DNA from: Acidobacteriota bacterium
GTDB lineage: Bacteria > Acidobacteriota > Terriglobia > Terriglobales > Acidobacteriaceae
Assembly (NCBI GenBank): GCA_021781255.1
Contig: JAJXXG010000282.1
Location: forward strand, 1 to 10,332
Reading direction: 5' to 3'
DNA: 10,332 bases
A program made the position numbers and the translations under genes. This document shows, piece after piece, positions 1 through 5,773 of the stretch. How positions within the stretch are numbered: position 1 is the stretch's first letter; every line of letters begins with the position of its first letter. The notes under the pieces were generated by a model that had not been told where the DNA came from, did not search any database, and was given only the letters and a program-made list of their open reading frames with translations.

Positions 1-28
1 TGCGTTTGTAAGACGAGTTTATGGGGGG

Positions 29-60
29 TTCGCGGCCGGAGCTGCAAACTACGCCGCGAA
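29..60. other. Perfect 8-bp inverted repeat (hairpin)
   Basis: TTCGCGGC (29-36) and GCCGCGAA (53-60) are exact reverse complements around a 16-nt loop. The dyad sits three bases from the larger hairpin at 64-113. Its role is unknown; it may belong to a transcript tail entering from the left edge or leaving cydB. Confidence 0.4.
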
Positions 61-63
61 AAG

Positions 64-113
64 CAATCGGGCAGGTTCGTTGGGATGGGGAGTCCGGCGA
101 GCCTGCCTGATTG
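64..113. terminator. Long imperfect hairpin, possible terminator
   Basis: Bases 64-79 pair with 98-113 over 16 positions around an 18-nt loop. As plus-strand RNA the stem is unbroken, with G-U pairs at 69/108 and 76/101. As minus-strand RNA those two positions become C-A mismatches. Read on the minus strand, the stem is followed by CTTTTC, a short U-tract that would suit termination of the cydAB transcript about 110 bases after the cydB stop. The unbroken plus-strand pairing instead suggests a transcript from a gene left of the window. The strand is unresolved. Confidence 0.4.
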
Positions 114-161
114 ATGTTTGGGGGGGGTGGAATTATTCCATGGAGATGAGTTGCAATGACG

Positions 162-186
162 CGGGCCGCTCTTGGAGAGCGGCCCG
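162..186 (-). terminator. Hairpin downstream of cydB, likely terminator
   Basis: CGGGCCGCTC (162-171) and GAGCGGCCCG (177-186) form a perfect 10-bp GC-rich stem with the 5-nt loop TTGGA. It starts 35 bases past the cydB stop. No U-tract follows on either strand, so it is not a canonical intrinsic terminator. It may instead block exonucleases or work with another termination factor. No other gene is seen in bases 1-220. Confidence 0.45.
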
Positions 187-220
187 AAGTGTTTAGCGCA
201 CGGAAGAAGCTACGAAGAGA

Positions 221-1264
221 TTAGTGCGACTGCGTCTCGGGGTCTACCTTGCCCTTGAAGTGCGTATAGACGAAGACAATGTAGGCGATGGCGAAGGCCA
301 TGCCGAAGGACCACCAGACGAGGCCGACGTGCAGGGTGTGCGGGCCGGAGATGGCGCGCTGGATGGTGATGTCGTATTGCGCGCCGGTGGTGGCGGGCAG
401 CAGTACGGGATAAACGCCCCAGCATGCGCCGGCGAGCATAAAGAAGAGATAGACGCATGAGGAGAGGAATGCCTTGAGCGGTTCCTCTACGCGGTTGAAG
501 AACCAGATGCAGATGAGCGAAACAAGCACGCCGGCGGGAACGATGAAGGTGACGGGATATTTGTAGTAGTTATCGAGCGACTGGGGCCGCACGGCGATGG
601 TGGCGATAAGGCTCACGAGGGTGAGGATGACGAGGCCGATGAGCAGCGGATTGACGCATGCGCGGGCGCGGCGTGCGAGCTCGCCTGCAGTCTTGACCGT
701 GAGCCACAAAGCACCATGGAGTGTGAGCGCGACGAGCGCGACGAGGCCGCCGATGACGGTGTACCAGTCGAGAATGCCCGGATTGACGCCAGGCTGCCAG
801 TTGGTCCAGAGAGGCAGGAAGAAGTAGCCGTCTGGCGAAAGGGGCACGCCGCGCAGGACGTTGGCCAGGGCTGCGCCGAAAAAGATGATGAGCAGCGCGC
901 TGGCCAGGCCGAAGACGCCGTCGAGCAGGCCGGTCCAGATGCCCATGTCGAGGTGGTTGCGCAGCTCCAGGCTGACGCCGCGAAGGATGAGCAGCCAGAG
1001 GACGATCATGAGCGGCAGATAGAAGCCGGAGAAGGCCGAGGCGTAAAGCAGAGGAAAGGCAAAGTAAAGTGTGCCGCCGCCGGCGAGCAACCAGACCTCA
1101 TTGCCATCCCATACGGGGCCGATGGAGTGGAGTGTGGTGCGGCGCTCCTGCTCATTGCGCGCGAGGAACAGATGCAGCACGCCGACGCCTAGGTCAAAGC
1201 CGTCGAGCACCACGTAGCCAACAATCATGACGGCAACAAGCCAGAACCAGATGAAACCCATCAT
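221..1264 (-). CDS. cydB: Cytochrome bd-type quinol oxidase, subunit II
   Basis: This is subunit II of the membrane-bound cytochrome bd oxidase, which oxidises quinol and reduces oxygen to water without pumping protons. The 347-residue length is usual for CydB. The N-terminal helix carries the conserved GYVVLDGFDLGVGVL segment (about residues 16-30), followed by GPVWDGNEVWL (about 49-59), a motif I associate with CydB. Hydrophobic stretches throughout fit 8-9 membrane helices. Two ATG codons stand in tandem at 1264 and 1261. AAGGG lies 10 bases before the first, and AAGGA directly abuts it, so either may be used. The gene follows cydA by 49 bases on the same strand, surely as one operon. No CydX-like small ORF is seen between its stop and the left edge. 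Family assignment is firm; a bd versus cyanide-insensitive (CIO) subtype cannot be settled from CydB alone. Confidence 0.96.
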   Translation of the reverse strand: MMGFIWFWLVAVMIVGYVVLDGFDLGVGVLHLFLARNEQERRTTLHSIGPVWDGNEVWLLAGGGTLYFAFPLLYASAFSGFYLPLMIVLWLLILRGVSLELRNHLDMGIWTGLLDGVFGLASALLIIFFGAALANVLRGVPLSPDGYFFLPLWTNWQPGVNPGILDWYTVIGGLVALVALTLHGALWLTVKTAGELARRARACVNPLLIGLVILTLVSLIATIAVRPQSLDNYYKYPVTFIVPAGVLVSLICIWFFNRVEEPLKAFLSSCVYLFFMLAGACWGVYPVLLPATTGAQYDITIQRAISGPHTLHVGLVWWSFGMAFAIAYIVFVYTHFKGKVDPETQSH

Positions 1265-1313
1265 TCCTTGGAATCCCTTCTCTCCCCTTGAGCGGAGCGT
1301 GGAGAGCGTTTCT

Positions 1314-2657
1314 CTAAGCGACGTGTGCCGGAGCGGCGGTCTTCTGTTCAGGTCCGCGGCTGATTTCGCGATAGACGAGCACGGTGAACAGGAGGCCGAG
1401 AACGGTATAGAGCCCCATGAAGCCGAGCAGAGTGAAGAGTCCGTTGCCGGCGGAGACGTTGGCGGAGTAGCCCTGGCTGGTGCGCAGGATGCCGTAGATG
1501 AGCCAGGGTTGGCGGCCGATTTCGGCGGTCATCCAACCGGCGGTGTTGGCGATGTAAGGCAATGGGAAGCTGATAACTAGCAGCCAGAGCAGCCAGCGAG
1601 TGTGAAAAAGGCTCTTGCGCCAGAGGAAGACGGCAGCGACGACCATCAGCAGCACGAAGTAGGTTCCGAGGCCGGCCATGATGTGGTAGGCGTAGTAGAG
1701 CAACGGGAGGGTTGTGGGCCACTGGTCTTTCGGGAACTGGTCAAGACCTTTCACCTCAGCCTTGGTGGTGCCGTAAATGAGGAAGCTGAGGACGTCGTTG
1801 ACGACGATGGGATTGTCAATCTGCTGGGTTTGCTCATTGGGCTGGCCCATGAGGACGATGCCCGCGCCGGTTTCCGAGTGGAAGAGGCCCTCCATGGCTG
1901 CAATGGCCGCGGGCTGATTGCGCGCGACGTATTTGCCGTGGAGGTCACCGGTGGGAAAGATGATGAGAATGGTGGAGATGAGCCCGGCGATGACGCCGAC
2001 CTTGACGAAGATGCGGCCATAAGGCCCGGAACGCCCCTCTAGCACGTAGAACGCACCCGTAGCGGCCATGACGAAGCTGGCAGTGACGACTGCGCCGGTC
2101 ATGTTGTGCGCGTACTGCAACAAGCCCCAGGGATTGAGCAGGAGCTTCCAGAAGCTGGTGACGCCAAACTCGCCGTTGGGCAGGCGATCGAAGGCGACCG
2201 GATGCTGCATCCATGCGTCCGTGACGATGATGAAGAAGCCTGAGATCCAGGAGCCGAGGAATACCATGACAGACGAGAACCAGTGGAGCTTCTTTGAAAG
2301 GCGATTGCCGCCGTAAAGGAAGAGGCCGAGAAAGGCTGACTCAAGGAAGAAGCTGAAGACACCCTCCATGGCGAGGGGCTGGCCGATGACGCCGCCGGAG
2401 AGCTGGGAGAAGCGAGCCCAGTTGGTGCCGAACTCGAACTCCATGGGGATGCCGGTGACGACGCCGAAGACGAAATTGATACCGAAGATTTTTCCCCAGA
2501 AGCGCGCGGCCTGATCCCAGTGGGCATCGTCTGTGCGCAGGGCCACGGTTTTGAGCACGACGATGAGCAGAGCCAGGCCCATGGTGAGCTGGGGAAAGAG
2601 ATAATGAAAGGTGACCGTGAAGGCAAAGTGCAGGCGATGGATCAGTTCGGCATTCAT
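1314..2657 (-). CDS. cydA: Cytochrome bd-type quinol oxidase, subunit I
   Basis: This subunit carries the hemes and the quinol-oxidising site of the bd oxidase. From the chosen start it is 447 residues, the short Q-loop class (E. coli CydA is about 520). Landmarks: heme ligand His18 (HRLHFAFTVTFHYLF), GQPLAMEG and FFLES with Glu98 and Glu106, His184 (QYAHNMTG), and Met376 just before the GRQPW signature (381-385). The Q-loop (about 238-260) has NQPAAIAAMEG; Glu256 aligns with E. coli Glu257, but E. coli Lys252 is replaced by Ala251. The open frame extends to 2753. The ATG at 2657 is preferred because GGAG lies six bases before it and the protein then begins MNAELIHRLHF, like other CydA proteins. 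It is divergent from hemY and shares its upstream region with a CRP/FNR-like site. The bd versus CIO subtype is not resolved. Confidence 0.97.
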   Translation of the reverse strand: MNAELIHRLHFAFTVTFHYLFPQLTMGLALLIVVLKTVALRTDDAHWDQAARFWGKIFGINFVFGVVTGIPMEFEFGTNWARFSQLSGGVIGQPLAMEGVFSFFLESAFLGLFLYGGNRLSKKLHWFSSVMVFLGSWISGFFIIVTDAWMQHPVAFDRLPNGEFGVTSFWKLLLNPWGLLQYAHNMTGAVVTASFVMAATGAFYVLEGRSGPYGRIFVKVGVIAGLISTILIIFPTGDLHGKYVARNQPAAIAAMEGLFHSETGAGIVLMGQPNEQTQQIDNPIVVNDVLSFLIYGTTKAEVKGLDQFPKDQWPTTLPLLYYAYHIMAGLGTYFVLLMVVAAVFLWRKSLFHTRWLLWLLVISFPLPYIANTAGWMTAEIGRQPWLIYGILRTSQGYSANVSAGNGLFTLLGFMGLYTVLGLLFTVLVYREISRGPEQKTAAPAHVA

Positions 2658-2663
2658 GGAGAG

Positions 2664-2667
2664 CTCC
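2664..2667 (-). promoter_or_regulatory. Ribosome binding site fixing the cydA start
   Basis: On the minus strand this reads GGAG, six bases before the ATG at 2657. It supports that start over the upstream ATG codons at 2753 and 2723, which would add about 32 or 22 non-conserved residues. Confidence 0.75.
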
Positions 2668-2808
2668 GGATGCGTGACCGGCGCGGAAGGGCGAGGAAGC
2701 GGGCCAATCCATCGAGGTCCCATGCGGGGATGGCATTCGGCTGAAGGATACACCTCTCCCTTAAGCCCGACTGCATATCAAGTATGGACCAGCGGGGCGG
2801 GGTCCGAT

Positions 2809-2824
2809 TGTGATTAGAATCACA
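2809..2824. promoter_or_regulatory. CRP/FNR-superfamily operator between cydA and hemY
   Basis: TGTGATTAGAATCACA has perfect 7-base arms around a central AG and matches the CRP consensus TGTGA-N6-TCACA exactly. It differs from FNR (TTGAT-N4-ATCAA) at the outer base of each half-site, so a CRP-like or other superfamily member is more likely than classical FNR. Its centre is 69 bases before the hemY ATG and about 159 before the cydA ATG. Such regulators commonly control bd oxidases; the actual protein here is unknown. Confidence 0.6.
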
Positions 2825-2843
2825 CGCGTCCCCTCGGGCTGTG

Positions 2844-2859
2844 AGAGATTCTAATCTGG
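2844..2859. promoter_or_regulatory. Second, degenerate dyad with the same core
   Basis: AGATTCTAATCT (2846-2857) is a perfect inverted repeat with two central bases. It shares the GATT-N2-AATC core of the 2809-2824 site but lacks the outer TGT/ACA contacts. The two centres are 35 bp apart. It lies 28 bases before the hemY ATG and could be a weak second site, or overlap the hemY promoter. Confidence 0.3.
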
Positions 2860-2885
2860 AACGAGAGTGGAGAACGAATAGCACG

Positions 2886-4346
2886 ATGAGAACGGCAATT
2901 ATCGGCGGCGGCATTGCAGGACTGGCGGCGGCGTGGGAACTGGAGAAGGCGCGCGCGGCCGGCGAGGACGTCGAATATGTGCTGTTCGAGGCACGAGAGC
3001 GGCTCGGAGGCGTGCTGGCCTCAGAGGTTGTGAATGGCGCCGTGCTGGAAGGCGGGCCTGATTCCTTCCTGACGGAAAAGCCTGCGGCGGCGGAGCTTTG
3101 CCGCGAGCTGGGACTGGGCGAATCGCTGACACCGAGCAACGATGCCGCGCGCAAGACATGGATCGTGGTGCGGAACCGACTGATTGCGCTGCCGGATGGG
3201 CTGATGTTTCTGATTCCGACGAAGCTGGTGCCGACGGCGCTGACGCAGCTGTTCAGCATGGGCACGAAGATTCGGATGGGACTGGAGCTGCTGCTGCCGC
3301 CGCGGCCCGCGGAGAAAGATGAGTCAGTTGCGGCGCTGGTGGAGCGGCACTATGGCCGCGAGGCAGTGGAAAGGTTGGCGGACCCGCTGCTTTCCGGCAT
3401 ATTTGGCGGCGATGCGACGCAGTTGAGCGCACAGACGGTGCTGCCGCGACTGGTGGAGATGGAGGAGAAATACGGGTCTCTGACACGGGGGATGCTGGCG
3501 GCGCACAAGGCCATGCGTAAGAGGATGGCAGCGCATTCATCCGCGGCGGGAACAACGAAGGGGGTTGGTGCGAAGCCGGCACCGCGAGGAGTATTCACAA
3601 CACTGCGCGGCGGGATGCGGCAGCTTGTGGATGCGTTGGAAACGCGGCTGAGCCCGGAGGCGATTCGGCGGAGAGCGCCTGTAAGCAGCTTGCGCCGCGA
3701 GGGCGAAGGCTGGCGCGTGACGAGCAACGGAACAGCGGAACACTTTGACGCAGTGATTCTGGCCACGCCGGCGTGGGCCGCTGGCGCACTGCTGAGCACG
3801 GTGGATACGGAGCTGGGCGAGGATCTGTCGGCGATTCCCTACTCGTCGTCGATCACAGTGAACCTGGTCTTCGACGAAAGCGCTTTGGGGCCTCTGCCGG
3901 AGGGATTCGGATTTCTGGTTCCAGCCGCAGAGGGCCGTACGATGCTGGCCTGCACGTTTGCGCACAGGAAATTTCTGGGCCGCACACCCGCAGGCAAGGC
4001 GGTGCTGCGTGCCTTCCTGGGTGGAGCGCGCAACGAGAAGCTGTTGGACGAGAGTGATGAGGCGCTGTTGGCCACGGTGCGGCGCGAACTGCGCGAGATT
4101 CTTGGCGACGCGGTGATGCGGGATGGCGTGGAGCCAGAGTCGGTGCAGGTTGCGCGCTGGCGACGCGCGATGGCCCAGTATGCGGTGGGACACCAGGAGC
4201 GGATGGAGCGGATTTGCGCACGCGTGGAGACGCTGCCGGGGCTGAAGCTGGCGGGGAATGCCTACGACGGGATTGGGATCTCAGACTGCATCCGGCTGGG
4301 ACGCGGGGCGGCACAAGAACTGATGGAGACCGCGGTGAAGGCCTGA
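2886..4346 (+). CDS. hemY: Protoporphyrinogen/coproporphyrinogen oxidase, HemY type
   Basis: This is an FAD-dependent, oxygen-using enzyme of late heme synthesis that aromatises protoporphyrinogen IX to protoporphyrin IX; some relatives (CgoX) use coproporphyrinogen III instead. The protein is 486 residues, usual for the family. It opens with the dinucleotide-binding motif GGGIAG (residues 7-12), with acidic Glu35 ending the second strand (LFEARERLGG). GGPDSF (56-61) is a conserved HemY-type element, TLRGGM lies mid-protein, and GNAYDGIGISDC (457-468) is the C-terminal FAD-contacting motif. The ATG at 2886 puts the flavin motif at the N-terminus; an in-frame GTG at 2841 would add 15 unlikely residues. 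GGAG sits 13 bases upstream, a rather long spacing. It is divergent from cydAB, whose product needs heme, and ends nine bases from the convergent iron gene. Substrate choice cannot be told from sequence. Confidence 0.93.
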   Translation: MRTAIIGGGIAGLAAAWELEKARAAGEDVEYVLFEARERLGGVLASEVVNGAVLEGGPDSFLTEKPAAAELCRELGLGESLTPSNDAARKTWIVVRNRLIALPDGLMFLIPTKLVPTALTQLFSMGTKIRMGLELLLPPRPAEKDESVAALVERHYGREAVERLADPLLSGIFGGDATQLSAQTVLPRLVEMEEKYGSLTRGMLAAHKAMRKRMAAHSSAAGTTKGVGAKPAPRGVFTTLRGGMRQLVDALETRLSPEAIRRRAPVSSLRREGEGWRVTSNGTAEHFDAVILATPAWAAGALLSTVDTELGEDLSAIPYSSSITVNLVFDESALGPLPEGFGFLVPAAEGRTMLACTFAHRKFLGRTPAGKAVLRAFLGGARNEKLLDESDEALLATVRRELREILGDAVMRDGVEPESVQVARWRRAMAQYAVGHQERMERICARVETLPGLKLAGNAYDGIGISDCIRLGRGAAQELMETAVKA

Positions 4347-4357
4347 CGGGTAGGCCT
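4339..4357. terminator. Hairpin spanning both convergent stop codons
   Basis: AGGCCT (4339-4344) is repeated at 4352-4357. The hexamer is its own reverse complement, so the copies pair around a 7-nt loop on either strand. The stem covers the hemY TGA (4344-4346) and the first two bases of the opposite TAG (4356-4358). There is no U-tract. It is a weak bidirectional terminator candidate; the short stem could be chance. Confidence 0.3.
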
Positions 4358-5561
4358 ACATGCCTCCCATGCCAAGCAGGATTCCGATTCCGTAAGTAAC
4401 TGCGCCCTCGACCGCGCCGACGATGGTCATTTCCAACCCTGAAGACCACCATGAACGCACAGTGATGAGACTCTTGGCCGCGCCGACGGCGAAGTGGGCT
4501 GCGAGCGAGACAATGCCCGCAGCGATAATCGCCGGAATCCCGCTCATGAAGAAGAACGGGATGATGGGAATGATGGCACCAACGGCCGTGGAGAGTGCGC
4601 CGGAGCTGGCCGAGACGATGGGCTTGGAGAGGGCTTCCTCTGATGTGCCGAGCCTCTCGCTGGCCAGAACGCGGAGCATCTGCTCGGGGTCGCGGGCGAT
4701 GTGGTCAACGATGCGGTCGGCGTCTTCTTCGGGCAGTCCCTTCACCTGGTAGTAGAGCGAGAGCAGCTCCCGGGCTTCGGCTCCATTGAGGGCGATGGCC
4801 TCGCGCTCGCGTGCGAGCTCGGCTTCGTAGATTTCGCGCTCACTTTTGGCGGCGAGATAAGCGCCGGAACCCATGGAGAGCGCTGAAGCGATCATGCCGC
4901 TGATTCCGGCGAGGAGAACATATTTGCTGTCACCAGCGGTTGCGCCGGAGACGCCGGAGACAATGCCAAAGATTGCGCCGAGGCCGTCATTGACGCCATA
5001 AATGGCATCGCCAATCCATGCGCCGGGCTGCCTGCGGCCCTGGTCGCGCTTGGCCAGCAACTCGTCGAGGACGGCCTTGGGGTCTACGCGAGGCGCACCG
5101 GCCGGAGCCATGTAATGCCCGCGCAGTAGTGAGCCCAGTTCGCGATGGTGATCCTTCTCGTCCTCAATGACGTGCTCGAGGATGGCGACAGCGCCTTCGT
5201 CGCCGAGATCCTTAAGCTGCAAACCATAGCGGGCGATGTCGCGACTTTCTTCAATCTCGAGGCGGCGGAGGGCCATCTTGGTGCCGCCAGCGCGATTCGC
5301 GAGAGAGTCGGCTTCGCCGCCGGGGCCGCCAGAGTAAACGGGCTTGGGGCCACCGAGCTCTTCGATACGGCTCTCCCACAGGGCGGCATGCTCCAGCTCA
5401 GCCTGGGCCAGGTGGCGCAGGACCTGTGCGCGGACAGGGTCAGTGTCGCGGTCGGCGAGGGTCTGGTAGGTATGGTAGCCCTGCATCTCGGCCTGCCAGT
5501 TTCCTTCCAGGGCCGCCAGAACCTTCTTCCGCTTGGCTGTGTTCAGCGCTGCGATAGGCAC
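4356..5561 (-). CDS. Ferritin-like/VIT1-CCC1 fusion, probable iron exporter (MbfA type)
   Basis: The protein joins an N-terminal ferritin-like diiron domain to a C-terminal VIT1/CCC1 membrane iron transporter, the layout of rhizobial MbfA, an inner-membrane iron exporter. From the GTG at 5561 it has 401 residues. Residues about 10-150 hold Glu25, E55-x-x-H58, Glu104/105 and E135-x-x-H138, the expected carboxylate/His ligands of a rubrerythrin-like four-helix site. The membrane part starts near residue 182 with the VIT signature DAIYGVNDGLG (185-195), then helices at about 200-238, a charged cytoplasmic stretch (240-310) and three more helices (about 318-398). The GTG start is chosen because AAGGAG stands six bases before it; an ATG at 5648 would add 29 poorly conserved residues. 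It is convergent with hemY and divergent from the sugar transporter. Iron export rather than storage or import is inferred from MbfA; Mn2+ is possible. Confidence 0.88.
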   Translation of the reverse strand: MPIAALNTAKRKKVLAALEGNWQAEMQGYHTYQTLADRDTDPVRAQVLRHLAQAELEHAALWESRIEELGGPKPVYSGGPGGEADSLANRAGGTKMALRRLEIEESRDIARYGLQLKDLGDEGAVAILEHVIEDEKDHHRELGSLLRGHYMAPAGAPRVDPKAVLDELLAKRDQGRRQPGAWIGDAIYGVNDGLGAIFGIVSGVSGATAGDSKYVLLAGISGMIASALSMGSGAYLAAKSEREIYEAELAREREAIALNGAEARELLSLYYQVKGLPEEDADRIVDHIARDPEQMLRVLASERLGTSEEALSKPIVSASSGALSTAVGAIIPIIPFFFMSGIPAIIAAGIVSLAAHFAVGAAKSLITVRSWWSSGLEMTIVGAVEGAVTYGIGILLGMGGM

Positions 5562-5567
5562 AATTTT

Positions 5568-5573
5568 CTCCTT
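5568..5573 (-). promoter_or_regulatory. Strong ribosome binding site for the MbfA-like gene
   Basis: On the minus strand this reads AAGGAG, followed by six bases and GTG at 5561-5559. It is the best Shine-Dalgarno in the window. It indicates that translation starts at this GTG, not at the upstream ATG at 5648. Confidence 0.8.
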
Positions 5574-5592
5574 GCGGTACTTCGAGGATAGC

Positions 5593-5606
5593 GGAAAGCG
5601 CTTCCC
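5593..5606. promoter_or_regulatory. LacI-family operator-like dyad 1
   Basis: GGAAAGCGCTTCCC matches the inner 12 bases of the LacI/CcpA-type pattern TGNAANCGNTTNCA, with AAGCGCTT as a perfect core. It lies 32-45 bases before the GTG of the MbfA-like gene, just upstream of a minus-strand TATCCT that could be its -10 box. It is about 170 bases before the sugar-transporter ATG. Candidate only. Confidence 0.3.
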
Positions 5607-5641
5607 CGCTGGTAGCCATTCCTTCGCTTGCCTGAAGCGGC

Positions 5642-5669
5642 TTCCCAATCCGGCGGGTGTGCGTATAGT
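5642..5669 (+). promoter_or_regulatory. Possible sigma-70-like promoter of the sugar transporter
   Basis: TTCCCA (5642-5647, four of six matches to TTGACA) and TATAGT (5664-5669, five of six to TATAAT) are 16 bases apart, about 105 bases before the transporter ATG. The second operator-like core would lie about 30 bases downstream of this start, a position suited to repression. Weak evidence. Confidence 0.22.
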
Positions 5670-5699
5670 GTGGTTGCAGCCGAATGGGTGGTGGCGCGA

Positions 5700-5713
5700 G
5701 AAAAGCGTTTGTC
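5700..5713. promoter_or_regulatory. LacI-family operator-like dyad 2
   Basis: GAAAAGCGTTTGTC contains AAGCGTTT, a second match to AANCGNTT, 107 bp centre to centre from the 5593-5606 site. The outer bases are not symmetric. It lies 61-74 bases before the transporter ATG. LacI-type repressors often guard sugar porters and bind two sites; no regulator gene is present here. Confidence 0.27.
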
Positions 5714-5773
5714 CTGCGCAACCCTCCGCCGATGCAGGCGGGAATTTTTTGACGAAACGGGGAAGAACCTCTT

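Noticed and set aside
23..127. G-runs as a G-quadruplex (23-28, 82-84, 87-90, 120-127)
   Set aside because: The runs are separated by up to 50 bases and are part of, or next to, hairpins, so a stable quadruplex is unlikely.
1..220. A cydX-like small gene after cydB
   Set aside because: Minus-strand frames here are short; the only clear ATG (near 142) meets a stop within two codons, and no MWYF-like start is seen.
716..1192. Open frame of 158 codons antisense to cydB
   Set aside because: It lies wholly opposite a well-recognised gene, is rich in Asp/Glu/Gln/Ala as expected for the complement of membrane-protein codons in GC-rich DNA, and has no recognised motif.
2099..2626. Ser/Pro-rich 175-codon frame overlapping cydA on the same strand
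   Set aside because: It is a shifted reading of cydA codons; composition is low in complexity and no domain is visible.
2841..2885. GTG at 2841 as an alternative hemY start
   Set aside because: It would add 15 residues before the flavin motif, overlap the second dyad, and has no Shine-Dalgarno; family members start just before the GxGxxG motif.
3537..4193. 218-codon frame antisense to hemY
   Set aside because: Arg/His/Gln-rich shadow of a GC-rich gene with no recognised domain.
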